Of a DNA stretch of 64,000 nucleotides, positions 46,247 to 60,200 are shown piece after piece. This DNA is from Diphasiastrum complanatum. Its lineage: Eukaryota; Streptophyta; Lycopodiopsida; Lycopodiales; Lycopodiaceae. A model generated the notes under the pieces. It was not told where the DNA came from and did not search any database. It was given only the letters and a program-made list of their open reading frames with translations. Both the position numbers and the translations under genes were made by a program. The stretch covers positions 9,672,528-9,736,527 of the forward strand of contig CM055108.1 in assembly GCA_029204225.1 (NCBI GenBank). Reading direction: 5' to 3'. Numbering within the stretch: the first letter of the stretch is position 1; each line of letters begins with the position of its first letter.

Positions 46247-46940
46247 CATATATGATTTAGTTCAAGTTCTAGTGGCTAAAAAGGCCAAAAACTAGTTTTC
46301 TAGATATATGACACATGGCATCAATCTATTGATTGCATGAGCCAAATACTTTGTATAGGTGTCACATCCCATGTGTTGAGGACAGCTCAGACGTGTGGAA
46401 AAATCTGAAGTAGGCAAGTTTTTGCTTCTAGAAGATTTCTATGAAGATCTCCATATAATAGAAAATTGGACCAAAAATGCCCAAAATAGAAAGTTTGATC
46501 CAAGTGTCAAATTTGCATGATGATGACAAAGCATCCTCACACGTATGAGATCTGATGCATGATCAGTACCTCGAGCTCCAAAAAGTGTATATATAAAGGC
46601 ATATCTCGCCACAATCAATATGAAACATCAATCTTGATTTTGGAAGCAATTTTGTGTAATTCTCTCTATTTGTCTACATTTGTTTTGATTGTTTTGAGGT
46701 TCTATCATAGTGTACTTTGTTTTCAGGTTGGAATCCGTACTATGACAGGGTTTCACATGTGTGAAACCAACAAGTACATTTACCTTCATTAATGATTGTT
46801 CTTGTTAGGTTTTTATGTCTAGAATTGATCTAGATTGATCTTAATCTTATGTAGATTAATAGATGAAGTAAATCTAACATCCAATCCCTCTTGAGGACCA
46901 GATTAGGATCCACTCTTGGTCCATTTTGTACTTTTCCACA
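46247..46940 (+). repeat. 3' LTR of element A, second part
   Basis: Resumes after element B with the duplicated CATAT and runs to CTTTTCCACA at 46940, followed by the TGCCA target duplication. By eye a few percent diverged from the 5' LTR at 35644-36467. Confidence 0.93.
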
Positions 46941-48340
<1,400 letters not shown>

Positions 48341-48880
48341 AAACTCAAAGCGGTTGCTTATGGTTTACAAAAATTATCATTGTTACAAATATACTAAAGA
48401 GACATTTATATTCAACAATAAAATTTTGGGACTTTGTGTGATTTTGGAAAAAGTTAAATATCTCTTGACCCTACTTGCATTGTTCAAATAAGCTTACAAT
48501 GTGATATGTTCATCAAATTCTTATAAACATGTGTAGATTTGTTTTTCCATGATGAGTTTGATCTTATAGAAATCAAAGAGTTTTTGGCAAGATGCACGCA
48601 TCACTCTCTTCTACAATATGCATACAAAATAAATTTGAGATCTTAATAGCTTTTTGTAGATTTTTTTTTCTCCAAGGTCAATTAGCATACTACCATACAC
48701 GTGGATAGCTAGATTTTGCTCTTTTTAAGGATAAGTGTATATCTAGCTTGTCTATATTTTTTGAGTTGAACTTAAAGCTCATTGATTGGGGCTTGAATTA
48801 TAATTGTGGTCTACATTGATCAATTTTATGGTTAGGAAAATAATTATCTGTGTTCCTATGAGGATTTAGATTACAACAAC

Positions 48881-48920
<40 letters not shown>

Positions 48921-49617
48921 GTGTAAGTGTCTCTTTAATACAATCAACATTGATTAACACCTTTTGAAATCCAATAAATTGCAGCATGGCAACTAAGACT
49001 TGTGGGTTTACCCACCCATTTTTTAATCCATGCATGAAGGGAGATTATCTTGTGCCCATGTGGGGGTCATCATTTTGTTGGACAAATTTCTAAAGACACC
49101 CATTCGGCCCTTTTAAAGAACGTTACATGCCATCCTTTCAGGCCACTTGCCACTTGAACACAATATTGAGAACACCCTTTGGTGTCGTCGTTGTTTGGAT
49201 GAACATTTGTAACTTCCCCTTTTGGGTGGTTGTTGCTTGGATGAAATTTCAAAGTATTCTTTGAAGTCATTGTTGTTTTCCCTTCAAATTCCTTTACCTT
49301 GCCCTTTGAGGCTAATTATTCAACCTTTGGACTCTAACTATTAATTAAAAATGCTGTTTATTATCTATGATTTTCATGCCTCATACTTATAACTGTCTTT
49401 GCAAAAATATTCATTGATGCAATATTGTATTACAAATGATGAGATTACAAACCATGATGGTCAAAGAAAAAATAGACCACCTTCATTTCTTAACGTAGAA
49501 TATTTTGTGTTGCAAGCTCGCTATAGTCAAACTATGTAGCAATGGTTACAAATCATCTACAAAATGGTGATATTGCTTCTTTGAGAAAATTGCTAATATA
49601 AAATCCCAACTAGGATC
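48341..49617. other. Non-coding DNA with a (TG)n tract
   Basis: Contains a TG repeat at 48883-48918. No gene is recognisable. The minus-strand frame at 49270-49070 has no protein signature. Confidence 0.5.
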
Positions 49618-52600
49618 AATTGTTGAATCCTCAAAAGGGATTATAGCTGAAAAATGACACTTGACATTGGGGGAGCTTGGCAAAAAAACCTTTCAACACT
49701 AAGAGATAATTGAATGTTTTGTTGAAACTTTATGAAATATTGCTTGATAGAAAGTAAACGAAAAAATAAAATTGGGCTTTAAAGCATGGTGACAAGTTTC
49801 TAGCCTTGTTCTAAGTTAGTTAGATTGATGCTCATTCATAAAATAGATTGTTAGTATCTTATTCCAAAATCACCATTCCATTTGGACTAGTTTTCTTGTA
49901 GCATTTGCTTGTTTTTGGACAAGGATATTTTAAAAATTGTCAACTAGAATATACAAGAGGCATTCAAAGAGGAGAGAAAACATCCAATATTATGTCGTTT
50001 ATAAAAAATATCATTTAGCTCAAACTTGAATACGTAAAACAGGCTCTTATTGACCATGCTTGATATTTTACAGAGGAAAATTGTAATGTCATTTAAACTT
50101 GATGAAATATTCTTTTTAATGGTCATATGGATGACACAACTCAATGCATGTTTGTGTGTGTAGTGTCCACATATATGATCGTGTATCCCTTATGCTCTTT
50201 TGCTTCCTTAACTATATATTGTTGTTTGAAATATTGCGACATAGCTTTCAATGTTATTTTTTTAACTTAGTTGAAGGAGAGAAAATAAATGATTGTTTAG
50301 AAGCTCATCTTTTAGAAGAAAATTAGTACCATATATTGAATTGTTGTAGGTTTGATATTTAATTCTATGACCAAAAAAACCTTGGCTGAGAATGTTAATA
50401 GATTCATGTGGCAAGAGTTGCGTCCAATGCATCACTTAATGCGTACAACAAATGAAATGTAAATATTGAAAGATAGTTTGTAATTATCAAATAGTAGGAA
50501 ATATGCCTAGGCTTGGCATTCTGCAAGTATCAACTTAGCTAGTTAATAAGCTTAGAAGCACAAGTCATGCTTAATCAAATGGCCTTTTTGTATCTTTAAT
50601 ATTGGACAATTCTGAAAACAAACTAAGAAACACAAAATAGTTAATCCAAGTGGTTAAGATGATTGGACCAGTGAGTTGACTTTGGTGTGGTCCAATCTCA
50701 AGGAGCCTCCTTCGTTATAAGGAAAGGCCCTTATTTGTTTTATGGATCTTCTAATACTATTGCTAAATCTGAAAAATAGGATCATTTTCATTACCTCTAT
50801 GCTTGTATTAAGATAATACTTCATAATGTTCCAAATAGGATTCAAAAGGTGAATCCTCAAAAGGGATTACAATTGAAATATGATATTTGACTTTGGGGGA
50901 GTTTGGCAAGAAAAATTCTCAACACCTGAGAGATAATTGAACATTTTTTCATAGACTTTGTAGAATATTGCTTAATAGAAACTAGACAAAAGAATGTTTG
51001 GGCTAAAATCTTGAAATGCCTTATAAAAAAATCTTTCATATTGTTATTCTAGAAACACACTTCCACTTGGCAACACATGTTGTCACTCTTCCTCTTGGCA
51101 ACACATGTTACCATTTTGATTATGAACTTGTGAAAAGCACGTACTTTTCCATTTGGCAGCTCTTATAGAATATTTGCTCCTTGTTTTTAGCAAGAATATC
51201 TTAAAAATTGTCAACTAGAATAAATAAGAGGAATTCAAAGAGTAGAGACAACATGCAATATCATGAAAACAAAATGCACATGAATTGTCAATTTTCATTT
51301 TTTGGACAACAAACAGAGATGCATCCCAAAATGTTGGAGGAAGGTAAAACTTTGTAGAAGTGCTCAAATATTGTCCTTTTTCACTTTTTGAATAATGGAT
51401 ATGGCCCACAAAATTTGAGAAATTTGAATCTTGTCCATTTCTAGTCATGTTAGATAACAAAATCGATGTTCATGTAAAAATGACATCCACATATCATCAA
51501 AGATCACGTGTAGAAAAGTCATTTGACTTAAACTTCAATACATAAAGCAAGTTCTTATTGATTATGGTTTGATATAAACCAAAGGACAATTTTTATGTTA
51601 GTTAAACATACTAATAAAGACAAAATTCTTTCTTTAATGGTCATATGGATGATAGTTGTTCTTTGCATATTTGTGTGCAATGTCCAAGATCATGATATTG
51701 TATTTCTTATGTTGTTTTGTTTCTTTAAGTATAAATCATTGATTAAAATCCTGAGCCATAGCTCTGAATGGTTTTTTTTTTATACTTAGACAATTGTTTA
51801 TAAACCCATTCAAAATACAAATTTTATTACCATATTTTTTGAATTGTTGTAGGTTTGATATTAAGAAATTTTATGACCTAAAAAGGCTTGGTAGACAACG
51901 TTAACAAATTCATGTGGCAAGAATCTTCAATGCAATCTTTAGTGTGTAGAACAAATAAATTGCAATTATTGAAATATAATTGTCAAATATTAGATACTAA
52001 AAAACATGCACAGGCTTAACATGCTACAAATATAATCTTAGCTTGAAAGCAATAGGTAATAAGCATAGAAGCACGAGCCATGGTTAATCAAATGGCCTTT
52101 TGAAACTTAACACTGGAAAATTATGAGATCAAGCTAGAAAACATCTAATCTAGCTCATTAACGTGATTGGAGCAATGATTTGAGTTTGGTGTGGTCCAAT
52201 TGAAAGAGTTTGGTTCTTCTAGTATTATTGCTAAAGTTCAAGAATAGGATAATTTTCATTGCCTCCATGCTTGTGCTAACATAACATTTGAAATAAGAAT
52301 CAAATGTTAAATCATCAAAAGATATCAAAATTAAAAAAATGAAGTTTGACTTTGGGAGAGCTTGGCAAAAAAAAATCTTGACACTTGAGAGATAGTTGAA
52401 CATTTTTGTTGAGACTTTATAAAATATTGCTTTTAGACAAAAAAAAGGTATGGGCAACAACTTTGGTATGACTAAAAACAGTTCTTTTGTATTGCTATCC
52501 TGAAATCACTCTTCCACGTGACAACACATTTCGTCATATTGGTCATGAATTTGTGAAAAGCATGTACTTTTGCATTTGGCAACTCATGGACTTTACTTGA

Positions 52601-52780
52601 AGTATATCCCCTCTTACTTTTGTACAAATTTTTCTTAAAAATTGTCACCTAGAATACAAAGAGATAATCAAAGAGAAGAGACAACATCCAACACCCAATG
52701 ATTGTCATTTTTCTTTTATTGGCCAACAAACAAAAGTGCATTCCAAAATGCTGAACTTCATAGAATTGCTCAAAGATTAT
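49618..52780. repeat. Long non-coding tandem repeat, about 2.4 units
   Basis: Unit 1 runs about 49618-50845, unit 2 about 50846-52305, and a partial unit 3 about 52306-52780. Each starts with 'CCTCAAAAGGGATTA(T/C)A' or a decayed form, then 'TTGAC(A/T)TTGGGGGAG(C/T)TTGGCAA', 'GAGATAATTGAA' and 'AATATTGCTT'. Later blocks ('TTTAATGGTCATATGGATGA', about 50118 and 51634) keep order. Units differ in length (about 1.23 and 1.46 kb) and are clearly diverged. No conserved frame runs through them. Confidence 0.75.
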
Positions 52781-52785
52781 CTTGT

Positions 52786-54078
52786 CTTAACAAATTTATG
52801 TCCTCCTAAGTAGAATGATAAAGCTTTAACTGCCATTATAAGACTCTCCCCAACTGGGCTCAGCTTGGAATGAGCAATACGGATCTCATTCTTCAGGAAA
52901 TGCCTAAGATAGTGGCCAAGTCCACTATCCCTCTAGAACAAGGATTCGTGTTGTCTGAAACCACCTCGTCTCGCAGCAAAATCGTCAATTATGAGAGCAT
53001 CCTGCAATAAGAAATATGTTAGCAAAAACACATTCAGTGGTTAAAAACATTCTAATGCAAGGAAGTTTAAACACTTATACATTCTTCATCAGCAGCAACA
53101 ACCAGATCAGGATGATCAATATAATGACCACGTACTGAAGTGAAATCATTAGAGAAATGCATTAATGATGGACGAGGGAAGCCCATCTTGGATTGAAATG
53201 TCGTGAATTCTTCATAAGATGGTCTGCCTTGCCCATCCTCAGCAATATTTGATAAAGTCTTAGTCAGGCATTCTTCATCGGTCATAAGTCTCTCCTCATC
53301 ATCAAATCAATTCCAGCAACAAGGTCATTTGTTTCAAAATCTACAAAGTCGGAGAATTCGAAAATTGTGCCGGATAATAAACATAGAACCTCGTCTTCAC
53401 GATAGTCAAAAAATTTACATAAATCAGTAGTAGGAAAATATACATTGTCATTAATATAATATACATACAAATTGAAAAGACATTTAGACTCCTCTATAGC
53501 GATCGATTTATCAGTAGATGTATTTTGGCCAATAAAAGAATCTTGGAGAACATTAGTATTTACATCAATAAAGTCACTTTCCTTATCAGGGGTGTCGATA
53601 AGGAAGTGACTAATATCCTTAATAGCTGACTGAACAGAGGATGATGCCATAGGAGGTTCAGCAACAAAAACTTCCCATCATCTGGGATCTGAACTAACAG
53701 AAAAAGTATGAAACCACTCTAATATTCAACCAATCGACATTTCTTGTTGCAATAAGAACACATTGAACTGCCTTTGAAAAGATCAAACAATTTGGTGAAC
53801 ATTCTATCTAGTCTATGTCTGAAAGCTGGGAAGAAATGAACAAGATCAATATAATGGATGTACTGGAGTGAACCTATGGAGAAAACAGACTTACTAAGTA
53901 TATCTGTGAATCTAACGTAATCTTCATAAAATACGTCAGAATTTGGTTGTGCAATCTTGAAAACATGTAGATATGGCCTGAATAGGTTGTGGAAGTAGTC
54001 TAGATTTTTAGTAATCCCAAATTCAGTAAAAAATGATCTCATGCCTGAATCTCGTGAAGATCCTAAGGAAGAGGCCAT
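52786..54078 (-). pseudogene. Gene Y: divergent partner gene of the undescribed element
   Basis: Likely start ATG 54078 (MASSLGSSRDSGMRSFF). The N-terminal region (54078-53719) is rich in Phe/Tyr/Asp with no known fold and ends in a CSYCNKKC pair, a possible small zinc site. After a frameshift and a TGA the frame resumes (53650-53282), with VYFPTTDLCKFFDYREDEVL near its middle. A second shift at about 53285 leads to a part ending near 53080. An intron (about 53002-53080, GT-AG, minus strand) separates a last exon with RRGGFRQHES, a TAG, and KLSPVGESLIMAVKALSFYL. It is cut by the tandem repeat at about 52785. I do not recognise the family. The TDLCKFFDY phrase faintly recalls BRO-N/KilA-type viral DNA-binding domains, but too weakly to claim. 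Confidence 0.55.
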
Positions 54079-54582
54079 GAAAATAACGTAGATATCGCAC
54101 TTGTGCGCGAGGGAGAACAATCGGCTAAAAACTAACTCTCAAGATCACGCACAAGAGGGATATGTACGACAGATAGATACTGGATATCGCACTTGTGTGC
54201 AAGTAGGTATCGTTGCAAACAAATGGACAACAATGCGCGAAGAGTGATATGCCGTAAATTTTGAGAACAAAAAAGTAAAAAATTAATCGAGTTTCGTGCC
54301 ATTTATACTAAATTTTCACATGTGTGATCAACGGTCAATGGACACGTGTCTACTTTCGATTGGACTATAGGCACTGGCACATGTGAGGTGACACCTGGAC
54401 ATGTGTCAAATGACACCTTGTACACGTGTCTCGTGTTCATTCATTTGTTCGACAATACGTGTCGCTCTCGCATTTGCCCGAAAATTCCACACATGTAAAC
54501 TGACAGCCTGACACATGTCGCTCTCGCATTTGACCGTACAAGTTCCACATGTGTGACAAGACATTCTTTCGAACGTGCGAAC
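54079..54582. promoter_or_regulatory. Divergent promoter region, left half, with repeated motifs
   Basis: Lies upstream of gene Y and continues at 61018-61311, upstream of H3-ULP, once copia element 2 is removed. The motif TATCGCACTTGTGCG (a CGCAC-TT-GTGCG hairpin) is at 54093-54107. Near-copies lie near 54142 (inverse), 54186 and 54230 (inverse). From 54305 on there are many CACATGTG or ACACGTGT palindromes, plus two copies of 'GTCGCTCTCGCATTTG'. The repeated sites suggest binding by one dedicated regulator of both genes. Confidence 0.55.
54578..54582. repeat. Target-site duplication CGAAC, left, of copia element 2
   Basis: Identical to 61013-61017; flanks the element's LTR ends exactly. 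Confidence 0.97.
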
Positions 54583-55237
54583 TGTGAAAATTGTCAACAT
54601 TTCCTAGCTAGTTTGAGGCCTAAATTGGCTAAAATTGTAAATAGTTTTGGTTCTGGAGTTTTGCACGTGTGAACCAGGCCACAATGTTTTTATTTACTGT
54701 ATTTTTTCAGTATGATGAAGTGTCAAACTTCATACCCTTCAAAATGAGACCATTTTGATGTATTTTGGTCATATAAGCCATTTTTAGCTATTTTTCCTAT
54801 ATAGGGAATATCTAGGGTCAAGTACCTTCTAGAGAGAGGAGAGAGAGTCATCTTCCTCATCCATAAATAGTAGGGAAGTCGTGGAGAACAGGTTGGAGAA
54901 ACCTTTTGTATGCTTCATTGAGATCAATAGATCATTGTCATTGTTTCTTCCTCCATTGAGAGCATTGTTGTGTGTATTGTCTTCAAGCTATTGTGTATGA
55001 TCTTAGGTGCTTTCCAAAAGTGGTAGGCTGATGTATTATGGACTGTATAATGCTATTTTGGGCCGCACTTGATGTTTATGGAAGTTTCCATTTGTGATAA
55101 ATGCTTTTTGATCAAGTTCTTTGCATTTTAGGTAGCATAGAATGTGTTGCCAATTCCTAGCTTATGTAGTTTGGAGTGCAAGCATTCAAGCCAATGATCT
55201 TGGAGTTTAGATCCACTTAGGATCTGTATTTTTCACA
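54583..55237 (+). repeat. 5' LTR of element 2
   Basis: 655 bp, TGTGAAAATT...TTTTTCACA, with the TATA-like CTATATAG at 54797-54804. Differs from its 3' LTR at GCATTTTAGG (3': GCATTCTAGG) and GGGCCGCAC (3': GGGCCACAC). Confidence 0.98.
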
Positions 55238-55249
55238 TGGTATCAGAGC
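55238..55249 (+). other. Primer-binding site of element 2
   Basis: TGGTATCAGAGC immediately after the LTR. Confidence 0.95.
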
Positions 55250-56409
55250 TGGTTGGCTTGTATTTACAGTAAGTATTTTTTTTTTGGTGATATTTGGATG
55301 TTTGATCAAGTTCTAGCATGATTTTGCATTGCTTTGTTGATCAAATCTTACTAACCTTTGTTTTGTGAGTTGAACTTGTGGATCAAAAGCATATTTCAGG
55401 TCTATTGAAGATCAGAGGCTGAAAAGAAACTATTTTGGATCAGATCATAACACCTAATCATTTGTGATTGTGCGGCTTGTGCATATTCAATACTAACAAT
55501 GTTCTTTTCAATCCTATTGTTGACAATCTCCATTCTTGGATGAACACTCTCCTTAAGTGGATGAAACTTCTCCTTAAGTGGATGACAAATGCTCTTTTGA
55601 GTGAGTTGTAATTCTCCTAAAGGCTGAGCAAAGCTCCCATTTGGATGAAAGATCCCCTTTTTTGGGTGAACATATTGTAAGCTCCATTGTGAAGAGCATA
55701 TTGTAAAGATTGTCATCAATTTTGGCATAAATTTTGGTGTACTTTGTTGAGCATGTAAGTAACTCTCCTTATGTAATTTGATTGGAGCATTTGCTGGAAG
55801 GTGTTAACCATTATGCAAGTGTGTTTTCAGGTTCTTAACAGGTTGAGGAACATTCTCATGTGAAGTGATCTTAGATCTACATCTAAACACCAAGATTTGA
55901 CAAGATAGTGAAGCTAGTCTTGTGATTCACTAAGTGTGCTCATTCATTCACCTCTAAATCTTGTATTTATCACTTGCTGGAGTTTATAAACTTTTAGAAG
56001 TGTGGTTTACATGTGGTTTTACAGGTTGAATCAATATCTTAGTGTGTTGATCATATGTTGATCAAGTTTGTTCATTACTAGGTAATCTTGGCATCCTAGT
56101 TTTGGGTATTTTCTAAGAATGCAAGTAACTCTTCACACCATAACTTGATTTGGTCACTTGCTGGAAAGTTTGAGAGCTTAAGCAAGAGTGTGTTCAGGTT
56201 GGTTTGATTTTGTAATCCATTCTTAGTGTGTGCAAAGTGTTGCATGTGTTTCAATCTTCCTTTCTATGCTTGGAAACCATCTAGGTTCAAGATAGAAGTG
56301 TTTTAGGGTCCTAAATCTTCATAGATCTCTTTATCTATCATTTGTTGAGAGAAAAGTGAGTGCTAAGTGCTTTAGGACAAAACCTAAAAGTTGAAGAAAC
56401 ATTAGAATC

Positions 56410-57174
56410 ATGGCTTCCAATGGTGGGATCATGCTAGAGTCTAGTGAAAGGTTGAGTTCATCAAACTACTCTACTTGGAAAGTGAGGATGGAGTCCTTAC
56501 TTGAGTTGAATGAACTCATGGACATAGTTGCAGAAATTGAAGAGAGACCTCTCACACTTCAAGAGCAACAAAGGTTTGATAAGAAGGCCAAAAGGGCTCT
56601 TCATATCATTAAAATGAATGTTACAAATGAACTTCTCAAGGAAGTTGGAAAGTGTCAAAGTGCAAGTGAGGCATGGAATGCCTTAAAGAAGCTCTTTGAA
56701 TCAAAGTCCACATCTAGGGTATTGACCCTAAGGAGACAAATATTTTCTAGTAGGCAAAGAGAGGGTGAAAGTGCTCATGCATTTATCTTGAGAGTTAAGT
56801 CCCTAAGTGATGATTTAGCATGCATTGATGAGAACATAAAAGATGGTGAAATAGTCCAAGTTATGTTGAATGGTTTGCTAAATGAACATGCTAACCTTGT
56901 GCAAAGTTTTGCCATTCAAAGAGTCTTGCCAAGTGTGGTTGACTTGCAAGAAATCTTATTGGCTGAAGAACATAGGTTGCAATCAAAGCTTGATGGTGCA
57001 TCCTTGCAAGGTGGAGGTGAAGAGGCTTTCTTCACAAAAGGCAAATTCAAGGGCAAAGGTAAAGGCAAAGGGAAATGGTCCAAAGGTGGTAACTTTGATC
57101 ATGATGATCACTCTTCCTCTTCCTCTTCTACTAAGAACAATAATCAAAGTTCAAGTGCTTTTATTGTGGGATAA
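56410..57174 (+). CDS. gag: Gag capsid protein of element 2
   Basis: 254 codons, identical in sequence to the gag of element 1, including its stop in the middle of the zinc knuckle. The CCHC knuckle is in the pol frame at 57156-57197. The identical frame break in two separate insertions means it was already present in their common source. Confidence 0.93.
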   Translation: MASNGGIMLESSERLSSSNYSTWKVRMESLLELNELMDIVAEIEERPLTLQEQQRFDKKAKRALHIIKMNVTNELLKEVGKCQSASEAWNALKKLFESKSTSRVLTLRRQIFSSRQREGESAHAFILRVKSLSDDLACIDENIKDGEIVQVMLNGLLNEHANLVQSFAIQRVLPSVVDLQEILLAEEHRLQSKLDGASLQGGGEEAFFTKGKFKGKGKGKGKWSKGGNFDHDDHSSSSSSTKNNNQSSSAFIVG

Positions 57175-57281
57175 AAGGTCATTTTGCAAATGAATGTTAT
57201 AAGAAGAAAAGAGAGCAAGGAGAGAGGCAAGGAAATCTTACAATAGATGAGGAAGAACATAACACATGTGAATCACTTGTT

Positions 57282-60200
57282 ATGACTTCAAGTTTGTTAG
57301 CCAACATAGATGATAATGATCCTTGGTGGATTGATAGTGGAGCCTCATCTCACATGACAAGACATAAGGAATACTTTACATCCTTATTGTCTTATGAGGG
57401 AGAAGGTAACATCATCTACACTGCAAATGATGGTCAATGTGACATCAAAGGCATAGGCACTATTCCTATTTCCCTTTCAACAAATAGGAAAGCAAATCTT
57501 GAAAATGTTTTGTACATTCCTTCAATCACTAAGAATTTGCTTAGTGTAAGTCAAATGATTGACAAAGGACTTGATGTGGAGTTCATTGGAGATGCATGTT
57601 TGATAAGTAAATGTGGATCCTTGATTGCTCAAGGTAGGAGGCATGGTAAACTTTTCAAGCTTGATGCATGTGTGATCTCTAATCATGAAGGATGTATGGC
57701 TAGGGAGCAATTGACAAACCAAGAAGTTTGGCACAAGAGGTTGGGCCATCCCAACTTCAAATCTTTGGAGGTAATGGCAAAGAAAGAGCTTGTTCTTGGT
57801 CTCCCTAAAAGTCTTGTTGCAAACAATAGTGTTTGTGAACATTGTGCCTTGTCCAAATCTCATAGACTTGCTTATTCTAGATCTACTTCTAGATCTAAAG
57901 AAGCTTTTCAACTTGTGCATTCTGATATTCATTCTTCTAGTACAACTAGCAATGGTGGGGCAAAGATGTATGCAACTTTCATTGATGACTTTAGTAGGTA
58001 TACTTGGATCTATCTTCTTAAAAGTAAGGATGAAGTGTTTGCTGCATTTGTCAAGTTCAAGAATGAAATGGAAAACCAATTCAATACAAAGATCAAATGC
58101 TTAAGATCTGATAATGGAGGGGAATACACCTCAAATAGGTTCAAAGACTTTTGTATAGCACATGGGATTAAGAGGGAGATGTCTAGTCCTAGGACTCCAC
58201 AACAGAATGGAGTGGCCGAGAGGAAGAATAGAACCCTTTGTGAATGTGCCAAGGCAATGAGACTACATGCTAATCTTGCTAAGTCTTTTTGGGGGGAAGC
58301 TTTAGCATGTGCTAACTATCTATGTAATAGATGGACAAGTGCTTCCTTGGATGGTAAAACTCCTCATGAGGTTCTTTATGGTAGAAGGCCGAGTGTCAAG
58401 CATTGTAGGATCTTTGGATGTACATGTTTTGTCAATATCACACTTGATGATAGAACTAAAGAAGATCCTTCATCAAAGAAGGGTGTGTTTGTTGGCTATA
58501 GTGAAGTAAGCAAGGCTTACAAAGTGTACATTCCTTCTACAAAGAAAGTTGTCATAAGTAGGGATGTCATCTTTCATGAAGAGAATGTTTCCAATGTTGT
58601 TGATGTTGATGTTGATGTGCCTACTAATCATCATGATGTGCAAGATGTCTTGGATGAAGATGGAGATGCCACTCCAAAGCAAACTTCAAGGAAGACTCAA
58701 AGGCAAAGGGCTAAGCCATCAAGGCTAACCTATGATGAAAAAGGAAAGCAAGTGGTGGACAACTCTAACTTTGCTTTTCTTACCTCTTTTGATGAACCAA
58801 CTTGTGTAGGTGAAGCAATTCAAAAGAAGGAATGGATCCAAGCCATGGATCATGAGCATCAAGCACTCATCAAAAGCAACACATGGAGGTTGGTAAAGCT
58901 TCCAAAGGACAAGAAGGCAATTGGTTGTAAGTGGATCTTCAAGATCAAGACAAATCAAGATGGATCAATCAACAAGTACAAGGCAAGGTTGGTGGCAAAG
59001 GGGTATGCTCAAGAATATGGTATTGACTATGATGAGACCTTTGCACCCGTGGCAAAGATGGTAACTATTCGAATCCTAATCTCTCTTGCAACTCTTTATG
59101 ATTGGGATATGTGGCAAATGGATGTTACTAATGCCTTCTTGAATGGTGATCTTGAAGAAGATATTTACATGGAGCAACCCGAGGGCTATGTTCCACATGA
59201 TGAGCCTAATCATGTGTGCTATCTCCAAAAGAGTTTGTATGGGCTAAAGCAAGCACCAAGGAGTTGGTATGCTAAGCTCAATTCCTTCTTACTTTCTCAA
59301 AACTTTGTTATGAGTGAGTATGATCATTCTCTCTACTTTAGATTGAATGAAAATGATATCACTTTACTTTTGATCTATGTTGATGACATTATCTTAAGTG
59401 GTGGTAACAATCTAGATATAGATGAAATCAAGATGGCACTCAAAAGAGAGTTTGAAATTCAAGATCTTGGTAAACTTCATTATATCTTAGGAATAGAGAT
59501 TATTAGAACTTCTAAATCTACATTCATATGTCAAGAAAAGTATGTTAACTCTATTCTAAAAAGGTTTCATATGGAATATTGTAAAGTTGTTTCTACTCCT
59601 ATGGAATCAAATGTAAAGCTAACTACAAGAAGTAATGAAAGATCCTTCAAGGACATTACTCTCTATAGAAAGCTAATAGGATCTCTTATATGGTTAACCA
59701 TCACAAGACCTGATCTAAGCTTTGTGGTTGGTAAACTAAGTCAATTTATGCAAGATCCTAGTGAGGCTCATTGGAAGCTAGGAAAGAGAGTACTTAGATA
59801 CATCTCGGGATCTAGAGATTTTGGCATCTTGTATGGAGGTACTACACCTAACCTTTGTGGATTTTCAGATTCAGATTTTGCAGGTGATCAAATGGATAGG
59901 AAGTCAACAAGTGCCTTTGCAATCTATCTTGGAGATGGAGTGGTCTCATGGCTATCAAAGAAGCAACCAACTATCTCTCTATTTTCCACCGAAGCCGAGT
60001 ACAAGGCATTAACAACATGCACCAAGGAGATTCTTTGGATCAAGAGGATGTTATTGGATCTTCACTTGCTGGAACCAGAGAAGACTCCAATCATACTTTG
60101 TGATAACCTTTCAGCCCAAAGCTTGTCAAGCAATCCTGTTTTTCATGCAAGGAGCAAGCACATTGAGATTGCTCACCATTTTGTGAGAGATCAAGTCATT

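Larger units (their letters stand above)
35644..46940 (+). mobile_element. Element A: non-autonomous copia-type retrotransposon, split by element B
   Basis: It has LTRs with TGTG...CACA ends, an initiator-Met primer site, a polypurine tract and a TGCCA target duplication, so it was mobilised as an LTR element. Without element B and one CATAT it is about 5.3 kb. The interior has no integrase core, no RT palm and no RNase H. It holds a long repeat-bearing leader, a gag start fused to a degraded zinc knuckle, and duplicated segments resembling the pre-RT region of pol. It must rely on another element's enzymes; its LTR ends and polypurine tract most resemble those of element B. Confidence 0.9.
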
